Positions 1-9,692 of a DNA stretch of 64,000 nucleotides are shown piece after piece. The first letter of the stretch is position 1, and each line of letters starts with the position of its first letter. The notes beneath the pieces were generated by a model. That model had not been told where the DNA came from. It did not search any database and worked only from the letters and a program-made list of their open reading frames with translations. The position numbers and the translations under genes are program-made. The stretch covers positions 62,001-126,000 of the forward strand of contig JADJGA010000014.1 of the NCBI GenBank assembly GCA_016708265.1, written 5' to 3'. The stretch comes from Saprospiraceae bacterium (GTDB lineage Bacteria > Bacteroidota > Bacteroidia > Chitinophagales > Saprospiraceae).

Positions 1-1
1 C

Positions 2-1690
2 AATGAAGGATTTGCGACGTACAGTGAAGCACTTTGGCAGGAGTATAAATCAGGCAGAGAAGCACTCCATAGTACTATGAATAACAAGCGTTATCTGGGC
101 AGAGGAAAGATCTATGTTGATAATATAGACGATCAGGGAAGGATATTCAATCAGGGTTTGAGCTACAATAAAGCTGCATGGGTACTTCATATGCTCAGAA
201 ATGTTGTGGGACATGACATGTTTTTTCAAATACTGAAAGCTTATGGTAATAGTGATAAAAGATTCAGCACAGCAGTTACAGAAGATTTCAAACAGATATG
301 CGAACAAATATCTCAAACGGATCTGGATTATTTTTTTGACCAATGGATATATGGTGATTTCCACCCGGTTTATCTATATGATTGGAATTTTACGGAAAAT
401 AACGGGAGTTTTAAAACTAAACTCACCATTTCACAATTTCAGACAGGCAGAGTCTATTCTATGCCAGTCGATGTGAGCATTATGACTGAATCGGGGGAAG
501 AAAAATTCAGAATATTCAATGACAGGCAGATGCAGATCTTTGAATTCCTGACAGATTCAAAGCCTTTGGCACTGACTTTTGACAAAGAAAACTGGATACT
601 GAAAGAGATTCGTGAAGGAATTGGTATTGCAAATCATGATAACAACAGCATGTTATTCAGTGTAACAGGAGACGGAAGTCTTGGTTTTGAAAATCCCGAT
701 GGTTTCGGGAATGGCCTGATATATCCCGAATCAGGGGAAAACACTTTGTTCTACGGATCTTTTATGCTGGCGAACAGTCAGGATTATATTGCTGACAATT
801 CTGAGAATCAACACAGGAAAGATTTTAAAAACCTCGGTATATTCTTTAAAGCAGATGCTTTCCAGGGTTCCCAGGAAATAAAAACCTCATATTCCGATGC
901 ATTACATCCGACCCCGAAAGGGATTGTAATCGAGCAGAAAACCTATTCTGATCCGGTTTTTCCTAATCGTGAATTTGTGATCATGGATTATAAGATCAGG
1001 AATAAGGGTAATGAATCCCTGAACACATTGTGGCCCGCACTTTTCATGGATCTGGATATCGGTGATTACCTCGGCAATTACATTAAAAAAGATGAGCAGA
1101 ACAAAATGATATATCAGTACAATAACGGGATATACATCGGGATAAAACTGTTAAGCCTGGGAGAGGAAAAAATCAATTATACAGGTATAACTGATGCTGT
1201 AGATGCATTTTCAGAGAATAAAAAATTTGATTATATCGCAGGTATTTTAAACCAGTTTCAATCGGAAAAAAAAGCCGACTGGAGCAGTTTGTTGTCAAAT
1301 GGTCCTTATAAACTTCCGGCAGGTGACAGTATGAATATCAGTTTTGCAGTGATCGGTGGCACAAGTGAACAAAACCTGAAATCAAATGCTGAATATGCGC
1401 AAAACTTCTATAATACCCACCTCGTAAATACTAAAGAAACTGAACCTGAAGGAACAGATTACACGGTGTATCCCAATCCTGCAAGCGATCATATAAACAT
1501 ATCATTAGAAAATAATTCTGAATGTCAGATAGAATTGACTGATGTGATTGGTAAAACGATAAAACATCTCAATTGCATTGCTCAGACAAAAGAGATCATT
1601 ATAAATACTGCTGATCTTAAACCAGGCATTTACTTCATCATGATAAAAAATGAAGAAAAGACCAGTGTTTATAAAGTGGTTTTAGAGTAA
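2..1690 (+). CDS. M1-family metallopeptidase, C-terminal part, with T9SS sorting domain (5' end outside window)
   Basis: The frame is open from base 2, before the first ATG at 77. It begins with NEGFATYSEALW, which in M1 (gluzincin) aminopeptidases carries the third zinc ligand Glu just after the HExxH motif, so the catalytic core start lies upstream of the window. About 562 residues are visible. The first 130 or so match the end of the M1 catalytic and helical domain (FFDQWIYGDFHPVY). A long beta-rich region follows. The last 75 residues are a type A T9SS sorting domain (YPNPASDHINIS, then a closing GIYFIMIKN strand). Expected role: a secreted or surface-anchored peptidase that degrades extracellular protein. 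The family is clear; the substrate is unknown. Confidence 0.87.
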   Translation, partial: NEGFATYSEALWQEYKSGREALHSTMNNKRYLGRGKIYVDNIDDQGRIFNQGLSYNKAAWVLHMLRNVVGHDMFFQILKAYGNSDKRFSTAVTEDFKQICEQISQTDLDYFFDQWIYGDFHPVYLYDWNFTENNGSFKTKLTISQFQTGRVYSMPVDVSIMTESGEEKFRIFNDRQMQIFEFLTDSKPLALTFDKENWILKEIREGIGIANHDNNSMLFSVTGDGSLGFENPDGFGNGLIYPESGENTLFYGSFMLANSQDYIADNSENQHRKDFKNLGIFFKADAFQGSQEIKTSYSDALHPTPKGIVIEQKTYSDPVFPNREFVIMDYKIRNKGNESLNTLWPALFMDLDIGDYLGNYIKKDEQNKMIYQYNNGIYIGIKLLSLGEEKINYTGITDAVDAFSENKKFDYIAGILNQFQSEKKADWSSLLSNGPYKLPAGDSMNISFAVIGGTSEQNLKSNAEYAQNFYNTHLVNTKETEPEGTDYTVYPNPASDHINISLENNSECQIELTDVIGKTIKHLNCIAQTKEIIINTADLKPGIYFIMIKNEEKTSVYKVVLE

Positions 1691-1892
1691 GAAATACCAA
1701 ATGAAATTCTTTTCAATCCAAATATCCTATTAGATAGGAATTCTGCCTAAGCTGGACAGGTTATAAAATTTATAATTTATTGGATCGAAGTCATAGAGTT
1801 CGACCATCCAAGAGTAATTTGGTTGCCTTTAAAATATAAATAACGGAAATCACGTTTTTACTACATAGAGTTTTCAATTAAATTTCTTAATA

Positions 1893-3797
1893 ATGAAAGC
1901 CATAATCCCCACCATAATCATCATATCAATTGTTTTACTATTCTGTTTAGAAATAAACTCTCAGGAACTGATTCAGGATGGTGGTTTTGAGGAAATAACA
2001 TTTGATAAAAAAGATACTTCATGGTATTACAATAATTGGAAATCCTTGTTGTATCATAAAAAATTCAAATCAAATTATGGTCCTAAATTCTCACTTTATA
2101 AAAAAGAATTATTATCACAAGATACTAATAAACTTTTGAAAGATGTATTAATAGATCTGAAAACAGGTGATACTCTTGAATATACATTAAGAAAAGCTTA
2201 TAACCTTTTAGATTTTAAAAGACCTTATGAAGGAGATTCTTATCTTATTACTCCTAACATTTCAACAAAAAACCTTACACAGGGGAAATTATTTCAAACA
2301 GTAAATAAAGACTCTTTTTACAGACTTTCATTCGTTTATAAAATTCAAAGTGACAATATTCCACCAAAAAAAGTAGAATTTGTAGTAGCTAATCATATCG
2401 GCCTGTTCTTTTCTGAAATTAACCTGTCAGATCCTAAAATTATAATAGGACTCAGAAAGATGAACGTGTTTTTGCCATTACAGTTTTATATCAATAACTT
2501 CACCTACGATAAAAGAAATAAATGGGTTCCAATTGTTATTGATTTCAAGGCAGAAAAGGATTACAAGTTCATAATTATTGGAAATAATGATAAATTGACC
2601 GATGCTATAGAAGTCCGGCCATGGAAAGGAATAGGATGTCGTTTTGACAATTTCTCCCTTAAAAAGATCAGCCAATCCCAGGCAAAATATTTTTATAAAC
2701 CTGTTGAAAATACTGAGTTTTCAGAACCTGACAATTCCGAAAAAGTGAGATCCCTTGTCGAATTGCCTGTTGTTCAAAACCTGAAACTGAAAAGTTATTA
2801 TGAACATATTGATAAGGCTGAAAACCTGATAATCGACAAAAAATTTAAAGAAGCTTTAGCTGAGTATTGTAATGCATTTGACTATAAAGTACCATTTTTC
2901 AGGGATTATATGAATGCAGGTAAGTTGATCACAAAATATAAAGTGATGGATTCACTGTTGATACGAAAATTTCTGATAGCATCCCAAAAAGTTAGTTCAA
3001 ATAAGCATCCCCTGAATGAAGGAATTGAATATCTTCAAAATCAGGATACAATTTTTAAAACATCATATCTTGATTTTTTCAAAGTTGATCCATCTTTGGA
3101 AAACATTTCTTTTGCAGGGAAAATCGATTCTACCCTGATCAGGAAAATCTACCTGATGTCAGAATCGGATCAGGGAAGCAGGAATAATAGATCTGGTATA
3201 AAAAATGCTGATGAATCAAATTATGATTCAATCCTGAAATTATATAAAGAATACAAAGAAATTTCTGAATTAACTATCGGCTCATGGCCTATGGAAAACT
3301 TAAAAGTCATGTTTTTACATTTCAGTCGCTATGAAAATAAAGAATGGATTGATTTGTTACAAACAGAAGTGATGAAAGGTAATTTTGACAACAGGACTTT
3401 TGCTTCGCTTGTTGATTCATATATTGAAAATAATATAGAATCTGACGTTACAAAATCGTATTACCTCTCCAACATCGGATATGCTCATCATACAAAATAT
3501 TGTATTCCATCGATAGAAAAAAAATTAATAGATGAAGTTAACAAACGCAGAGCAGAAATATATCTCGATCCTGTAGAATCACAACAACGAAAGCAATTGT
3601 ACAACTTCAGAAATGGGTTTGAAGATTTCATGTTTTATCGTTTCTTCAGCTATGACCCCATGAATCCTGATTCGACAATATCAGAAGCCGAAGCAATTGA
3701 ACAGGAAAAAGAATTCATTGAAAACCTTAAGATGAAATATCCGGTTCTAAAGACATTTGAGAAAAGTAAAATAAATTATGATATTGATTTCAAATAA
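1893..3797 (+). CDS. Secreted protein of unknown function with an N-terminal jelly-roll-like domain
   Basis: 634 residues. Residues 1-24 are a Sec signal peptide ending INSQ. ELIQDGGFEE follows directly, and FDNFSLKKI at about residue 250 closes the same module. This begin/end pair is common in jelly-roll (carbohydrate-binding-like) domains at the start of Bacteroidota surface proteins. The remaining 380 residues are charged and probably helical, with no motif I recognise and no T9SS sorting domain or OmpA domain. It follows the M1 peptidase after about 200 bp and is probably transcribed separately. I cannot assign a function. Confidence 0.72.
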   Translation: MKAIIPTIIIISIVLLFCLEINSQELIQDGGFEEITFDKKDTSWYYNNWKSLLYHKKFKSNYGPKFSLYKKELLSQDTNKLLKDVLIDLKTGDTLEYTLRKAYNLLDFKRPYEGDSYLITPNISTKNLTQGKLFQTVNKDSFYRLSFVYKIQSDNIPPKKVEFVVANHIGLFFSEINLSDPKIIIGLRKMNVFLPLQFYINNFTYDKRNKWVPIVIDFKAEKDYKFIIIGNNDKLTDAIEVRPWKGIGCRFDNFSLKKISQSQAKYFYKPVENTEFSEPDNSEKVRSLVELPVVQNLKLKSYYEHIDKAENLIIDKKFKEALAEYCNAFDYKVPFFRDYMNAGKLITKYKVMDSLLIRKFLIASQKVSSNKHPLNEGIEYLQNQDTIFKTSYLDFFKVDPSLENISFAGKIDSTLIRKIYLMSESDQGSRNNRSGIKNADESNYDSILKLYKEYKEISELTIGSWPMENLKVMFLHFSRYENKEWIDLLQTEVMKGNFDNRTFASLVDSYIENNIESDVTKSYYLSNIGYAHHTKYCIPSIEKKLIDEVNKRRAEIYLDPVESQQRKQLYNFRNGFEDFMFYRFFSYDPMNPDSTISEAEAIEQEKEFIENLKMKYPVLKTFEKSKINYDIDFK

Positions 3798-3840
3798 ATC
3801 AAAAAGTATTTTTATTTATATACTATAGAAAATTAGTACC

Positions 3841-4617
3841 TTACTTCCCCTTAAACTCCGGTTTTCTTTTTTCAGTAAATGCTTTGCTTCCTTCCTGACC
3901 GTCATGGCTGCCGATGGTCTGACCGAAGTAGTCTATTTCCACTTCATAGCCATCAGCATTTTTGTCATAATAGGCATTTACGGCTCCGATCATCTTTGCT
4001 ATGGCAAACGGACTTTTAGCCCCGATCTTCTTTATTATTTCAATTGCTTTCTCAACGGCATTTTCGGTTATATGATTTACCAGTCCTAAGTTTTTTGCTT
4101 CCTGCGCTGTGATGATATCACCTGTTAGGAGAAGTTCCATTGCCTTTGCTTTGCCAATATATCTCGGCAATCGCTGTGTACCTCCATAACCGGTAATCAG
4201 CCCAAGATTCATCTCTGGTTGGCCGAATTTGGATTTTTCGGTAGCTATGATCATATGGCAAGCCATTGCCAGTTCGTTGCCTCCGCCTAATGAAAAGCCA
4301 TTTACAGCAGCAATTACCGGCTTTGGAAAATTCTCTATTTTGAATAAAACTTCCATTCCGGTCCTGGATTTTGCCGAGCCCTGCTCTGCATTCATATCAA
4401 GGAATTCAGTTATATCTGCTCCGGCTACAAATGCTTTGTCACCACAGCCTGTTATTACAACTCCTTTGAGGTCTTTGATGGTGTAGGCAAAATCTGAGAA
4501 AAAAGTATCAAGTTCACTGAAAACATCTGAATTCAATGCATTCAGGGCTGAAGGACGATTGATAGTGAGAACAGCAACTCCTTCGTTAATTTCGATAAGT
4601 ATATTTTTAAATTCCAT
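3841..4617 (-). CDS. Enoyl-CoA hydratase (crotonase family)
   Basis: 258 residues from ATG at 4617. The frame stays open further upstream, but the extra 34 residues are not crotonase-like, and MEFKNILIEI is a normal family start. The enzyme hydrates trans-2-enoyl-CoA to 3-hydroxyacyl-CoA in fatty-acid oxidation or the butanoate/crotonyl-CoA route. Visible features are LTINRPSALNALN, the oxyanion-hole segment GVVITGCGDKAFVAGADI, GGGNELAMA with the first catalytic Glu, and FGQPEMNLGLI with the second. The length is normal. It lies downstream of glutamine synthetase, but a hairpin terminator separates them, so it is probably its own unit. The exact acyl-chain preference is unknown. Confidence 0.93.
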   Translation of the reverse strand: MEFKNILIEINEGVAVLTINRPSALNALNSDVFSELDTFFSDFAYTIKDLKGVVITGCGDKAFVAGADITEFLDMNAEQGSAKSRTGMEVLFKIENFPKPVIAAVNGFSLGGGNELAMACHMIIATEKSKFGQPEMNLGLITGYGGTQRLPRYIGKAKAMELLLTGDIITAQEAKNLGLVNHITENAVEKAIEIIKKIGAKSPFAIAKMIGAVNAYYDKNADGYEVEIDYFGQTIGSHDGQEGSKAFTEKRKPEFKGK

Positions 4618-4720
4618 TTTTTTAATATTTATCACAAAATGACAAAAATATACCTTTTTTTTCAAAAGTAACAGATCATAAACATAAAGTTTACAAAAAG
4701 ATGGTGTTTTTTTGAACAAA

Positions 4721-4743
4721 AAAGAAGGGGCTAAATTAGCCCC
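4721..4743 (-). terminator. Rho-independent terminator after glutamine synthetase
   Basis: On the minus strand, just after the glutamine synthetase stop at 4752, a perfect 7-bp stem (GGGGCTA at 4727-4733 with TAGCCCC at 4737-4743, 3-nt loop) is followed by a T-rich run (plus-strand A-rich 4716-4725). It should end glnA transcription before the hydratase gene. Confidence 0.75.
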
Positions 4744-4751
4744 ATTTAAAA

Positions 4752-5764
4752 TTATAATTTATCCCATTCGATAGACTTAAGTGTCTTTTGTATTTTACTC
4801 AGTATCAAATATGGATCTGCATTTGATGCCGGTCTTCTGTCTTCCAGGTGACCTGTCCAGGTGATAGCAGTAGATGCCGGAATTCTAACCGATGCACCCC
4901 TGTCGCTTACTCCGTAGCTGAATTTATCAATACTCTGTGTTTCATGTTTACCTGTGAGCCTTTGTTCGTTGTGTGCACCATATACTTCCATATGCTCTTT
5001 ATGAGTTTCTTCGAGAGCATCGCATATAGCTCCCATCATGATCTTGCCTCCCTTCTCTCTCATCTCTTTAGTGCTGAAATTTGTATGCATCCCGCTACCA
5101 TTCCAGTCTCCTTTAATAGGCTTAGGGTGAATATCAATTTTATAATCATAGTATTCTCCCAACTTATGAAGAAGATAGCGGGCAATCATCAGGTCATCTG
5201 CTGCTTTCAATGAACCAACTGTAAAAACCTGGAATTCCCACTGGCCAAGCATCACTTCAGCATTAATACCGGTGATATCAAGGTCTGCATCGAGACATTG
5301 ATCCATGTGTTCTTCAACAAAATCTCTACCTTCAACATTACCTTTTCCCACCGCGCAATAATATGGTCCCTGTGGTGCCGGATAACCATCCTTGGGGAAT
5401 CCAAGTGGCCTGCCTTCATGCATTATGACATATTCCTGTTCAAAACCGATCCAGAGTTCAGGATCATCTTCCACGAGCTGTCTTGTGTTTGATTTATGAG
5501 GGGTACCATCAGGATTATAGACTTCGCAGATTATCAAAAAACCATCTGCCCTTGCAGGATCAGGATATGACCTGCATGGTTTCAGTATGAGATCAGAAAA
5601 ATGTCCTTCTGCCTGCCTGGTAGAACTGCCATCGAACGACCATTCAGGAAGTCTGGAAACATCGCCGTCGAAAAAATCCATTTCTATGATCTTTGTTTTT
5701 CCCTGAAGTTTGCTTCAGGTTCATATCCGTCTCTCCAGATATATTCAAATTTGATTTTAGCCAT
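4752..5764 (-). CDS. glnA: Glutamine synthetase, type II-like, with a -1 frameshift near the N-terminus
   Basis: Joins glutamate and ammonia to glutamine using ATP. The long frame starts at ATG 5681 (MDFFDGD), but the true N-terminus lies upstream: ATG at 5764 reads MAKIKFEYIWRDGYEPEAN and then runs into a stop. One added base near 5711 restores an N-L-Q-G-K-T-K-I-I-E bridge into the main frame. The repaired gene has 338 codons, the usual size of short GSII enzymes. Signature segments are EWSFDGSSTRQAEG, GSGMHTNFST, AHNEQRLTGKHET, DRGASVRIP and EDRRPASNADPY. The break is either a base-calling error or a true mutation. Because this enzyme is central to nitrogen assimilation and the rest is perfectly conserved, I favour an error. 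Confidence 0.9.
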
Positions 5765-5946
5765 GATAAAGAAGTTTTATTAAAAAAATTGCAAACATAT
5801 ATATTTATTTCTATTATAAATAAAAAACATATTTATAAGTGCAATAATAAATATTAATTTGTTAAAAATTAATATATCTAAAAAATCGTATTTTGTCTTA
5901 AATGATATATTTACAATGGGGTTAAATGCAATTCCCGATCATATTT

Positions 5947-8170
5947 TTATTCCATTTTCACAATTTTATAAACTCCTGATATTAATCTATTTTTTTTCAA
6001 ACTAATAAAATAGAATCCTGCAGGAAGTCCTCTCAGATCAAAAGAAAAACAAGTTTTTTCATTTAAAGGATAAATGTTTTTAATTATTTTCCCAGTAATA
6101 TCAATTATTTCAGCACTGATAGAACTATTGAAATTTTCTTTTAAGCCAAATGAAATAGAATTTTTTGTAGGATTTGGACCATAAAATTCAAATTCAGGGA
6201 AATACAAATTTCCTGCTGAAGAAGTATTGCAGTCGGGAAGATTATAGCAATGACATTTCATATTCATTATGTCTTTATTGAATGGAAAGATTTGGTTATT
6301 AACATCCTTATTATCCGGATGATCAGCTGTTTTACCGTCGCAATCCAGCAGTTTGTTATCATAATAATTAGTAAGTAAATATTGAACTCCATTATCACAC
6401 TCTCCATTTTCATTATATACAATTACATCTCCACCTACTTCTGCTGTTCCAGACAATTTATAATTCCAGATCTTTGCCCGCATTCCGGCTATTGCTGAAC
6501 CGGACATTTTCACATTTTCTGTATAGGCATGACCTCTTACAGTTGCATTTCCCGAAAGATTTGAATTGTTAACAAAACCATTATCTGTAACTATTGCATT
6601 TTCATTTATAATTGAATTAACCACTAATGCAGTTTTATCAATAACAACATTTCCTGAAATTGTTGAATTCCCAAGGACCATTGATGAGACCTATATATAC
6701 AGATGGACTGACGTTACTGTTATTGTCTACCCATCCACCACCATTTAAATGATTAGTGCCATTAGATTTTAAATAAGCCCTAAAAAGACTTGGATCCTGA
6801 TGACCTTCAGGAAAAGCTCCAGTAATAGCTATTTCATATGGGAATCTGAAATGTTTAGGATATCCATTCCATGTATCATTAGTGCTGTTTGTCGTAATAT
6901 TGGTTTTTGGAGCTCCCATGACAACAAAATACATTTTTGATTCATCGTTATCCAAGGTAAAATGAATCTCTTTCTCATCTGAATTGTAAGTTTCACTATA
7001 TCTGCTGACCTTCCCATCATTTTTTTCAGTTACAAATCCATATCTCCAGCCAGCATGTTCATTTGTTTCACTATGTCCTTTGAATTTTATAATAACAGCA
7101 CAGCTATCTGATTCAACATGTAAAAGAATTATATTATAGGCATATTCTTCTGGAGCTTGTTCTACTGGTATTTCATATCGGTTGGGTGAACCAGGAATGG
7201 CTTTGAGTATGTTAAATGTACTTTGGATTGACATCCAGCTATATTTTAGATCATTGTATCTGGCTTCTCTGAAGAAATTTCCCCAATTATTAAATTCAAA
7301 ATCATAACATGCCATTCTTTTAGCATATTGATACAAACTATCATTGAACTGAGACTGTGAATAATTAGAAATACGTTTGTAGGTCTGTAAAGGATATTCA
7401 TAGCTATCAGATTCTTTCCATAATCTGCTTATCATATCAGAACCCTCAGATAAATGAATTGCCATTAAAAGTTGATAATTTTCATAAGTATTTTTCCAGT
7501 CTCCCCAAGTTTCAAGATGATAAACATCCATGCCCCATGCCCCAACAGCTTTAGGATAAAGCAAATTTCGCATATAATTTGCATGAGTTTCCCAAAATAT
7601 TCCTGCATTGTACCATGCTCCACCTAAGCCATTAGTTGCACGGTAATCTATATTGTTCTGAGCTTGAAGACTATGAGTGAATTCATGTGCTGCTATACCT
7701 CCATCTCTTATTCCGTTCGGATGAACCCAGAATGCTCCAATAACTCCATCTGCATCACCGCCATTTGCCCAGCCTTGAGCGCTATTGGACCCCAGGTATT
7801 GTACATTACAATTATTGTTTTATACTTTGCCATTTTGGTACCTGGAGAATCATCCAAAAGCTATTTTTTTAAAGGCTGAGTAAATATATTCCATTGTGTC
7901 CAAAACAGCGACAGGATCAAACTGTAGGTCCGGGTCCGGGTGAATTTTAGGATTTTTCCCAACATCATCTCCCCAAATAAGAATAAAGTTTTCACTTTGA
8001 TAAGTTTTATCCCAACTGAATTGTCTGCCATCAACATTATTTGTATCTTTCAGGTAATTTGGAATGTACACAATTTTTTGTGACTGAACTGTAAGGTTAT
8101 AGGTTATTACAAAAAAAAGCGTAATACTTCCCAAAATTATTTTTCTGATAGTTTTACTTATAATTAACAT
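5947..8170 (-). pseudogene. DUF6055-like secreted protein with HExxH, hexapeptide-like repeats and T9SS domain; three frameshifts
   Basis: Three minus-strand frames join into one gene: 8170-7850 (signal peptide, FSWDKTYQSENFILIWGDD), an intermediate stretch containing HEFTHSLQ at about 7690-7670 and continuing to 6638, and 6681-5947. Breaks are near 7855 (extra T), 7825 (missing A in an A run) and 6668 (extra A). Correcting all three gives 741 codons. The first two thirds resemble the DUF6055 family, whose HExxH suggests a zinc peptidase. The third part has short repeats (NVVIDKTALVVNS, GNATVRGHA, GSAIAGMRAKI) like the beta-helix of hexapeptide/bactofilin proteins, followed by a T9SS sorting domain (YGPNPTKNSISF). 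It is probably exported to the surface. Listed as a pseudogene because of the three breaks, but consensus error is a real alternative. Confidence 0.68.
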
Positions 8171-8414
8171 TGAATATAATTTATTTTTGTAAAAATACTA
8201 AAAATATAATATTTGAAACGTTATTTTCCTGCCGGAATAATTAAGAAATTATACCTAAACAGATTAGAATAAACAAAAATATATTGGAATATTTATTAAA
8301 AATTTCATCAGGCAGATGATAAAATCTTAGAAAAGTTAGATTTAAAGCAAAGAAGATCATGTCTGAGAATTGAAAAGAACCATCTTAATTAGAAGTATGA
8401 TTTTCTAAAATTCT

Positions 8415-9686
8415 TTAATTCCAGTTCACCTTGCCCTTATTGATTGTACCCAATACTTTCCCCTTTATCTTGTCGCCGATAAACGGAGAATTTTTAGACT
8501 TCGACTTGATATCCTGTTCAGTGAAAGTTGAAATACCTTCACTTGTGAATATAGTTAAATTGGCTGATTCGCCCTGTTTTATTGTTACTAAAGGTAATCC
8601 GAGTATTTCTCTCGGACTGTTAGATATCTTTTCAATGATAAGTTCAAGATCAAGTTTACTGCTCAGGTGATAATTTAAAACAACAAACATGCTTTCCAGC
8701 CCTAAAGCACCGAATTTTGTATCAAAAAATGCTTTCTTCTTGTCTTCAACATCAAGGGGATAATGGTTTGATACTATAGCATCTATCGTGCAGTCTTTCA
8801 ATCCGCTGATCAGGGAGTTGATATCGGATTTTGTTCTGAGAGGTGGAAGAACCTTGTGCATTGAATCAAATTCCTTCAAAACATTTTCGCTTGCTACAAG
8901 GTTGTGGTAAGATACTGTTGCATTTATCTTTAGTTTCTTTTTTTTCGCTTCTCTAACAAGTTTAACAGAATCCGAAGCACTGATCATGTGACTTATGATA
9001 TGAGCATCATTGTATTCACAAAGAGAAATATCCCTTACAAGCATAATATACTCTGCCAGAACTGGTCTGCCTTTCATGCCGAGATAAACACTCATTTCTC
9101 CTTCATTAATTATTCCGTTCTCACTTATATTGTTATCTTCAGGATGATTTATTACAGGTGTTGGTAAAATTGAAGTATAACGCAGGGCACGCGATAAAAC
9201 ACCTGGATGAGCAACCGGGATCTTGCCGTCTGAAAATGCAATTGCTCCATGAGCATGCAGATCCATCATCTCCGACATTTCTGTGCCTTTGCATCCTTTC
9301 GATATAGCTGCTACCGGGTAAAGATCGACAGCCATTTCTTTTGACTTATTGATGATTGTCTGTACTATACTTTTATTGTCATTAGAAGGTTCAGTATTTG
9401 GAAACACTGCAAGGCCGGTAAATCCCCCTTTGATCGCAGAATTAGCAAGGGAATTCATATCATCTATACTCTCATATCCCGGGTCCGTCAGTCGTGTGCC
9501 TATATCGAACCAGCCCGGTGACACATGTGCCCCTTCCAGATCATAGATTTTTGTGTTTTCCGGCTCAGGAAAATCACCGATATTAAGAATCTTACCATTA
9601 GAAATATGGACATCCACTTTCTTAGTATTCCATTCGGAGTTTTTATCGAGGACTACTACATTTTTTAATAATATATTCATAATCAA
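8415..9686 (-). CDS. pyrC: Dihydroorotase-like amidohydrolase, probably non-catalytic
   Basis: 423 residues; start at 9686 or at the internal Met at 9680. The overall fold and motifs are those of dihydroorotase, which closes carbamoyl-aspartate in pyrimidine synthesis. Key metal ligands are replaced: the usual HxH after the first strand reads GWFDIGTRLTDPG, and the late catalytic Asp motif (normally DH.PH/DHNP) reads SNHYPLD. A His in PVINHPED and PPLRTKSD remain. Bacteroidota commonly carry such a degenerate paralogue; in other bacteria an inactive dihydroorotase serves as a structural partner of aspartate carbamoyltransferase. The BatA-like gene lies 6 bp upstream on the same strand, so the two are probably co-transcribed. 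Family certain, loss of catalysis inferred. Confidence 0.82.
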   Translation of the reverse strand: MIMNILLKNVVVLDKNSEWNTKKVDVHISNGKILNIGDFPEPENTKIYDLEGAHVSPGWFDIGTRLTDPGYESIDDMNSLANSAIKGGFTGLAVFPNTEPSNDNKSIVQTIINKSKEMAVDLYPVAAISKGCKGTEMSEMMDLHAHGAIAFSDGKIPVAHPGVLSRALRYTSILPTPVINHPEDNNISENGIINEGEMSVYLGMKGRPVLAEYIMLVRDISLCEYNDAHIISHMISASDSVKLVREAKKKKLKINATVSYHNLVASENVLKEFDSMHKVLPPLRTKSDINSLISGLKDCTIDAIVSNHYPLDVEDKKKAFFDTKFGALGLESMFVVLNYHLSSKLDLELIIEKISNSPREILGLPLVTIKQGESANLTIFTSEGISTFTEQDIKSKSKNSPFIGDKIKGKVLGTINKGKVNWN

Positions 9687-9692
9687 TAATTA

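Noticed and set aside
7664..7879. Open frame on the plus strand
   Set aside because: Antisense shadow of the HEFTH region of the DUF6055-like gene.
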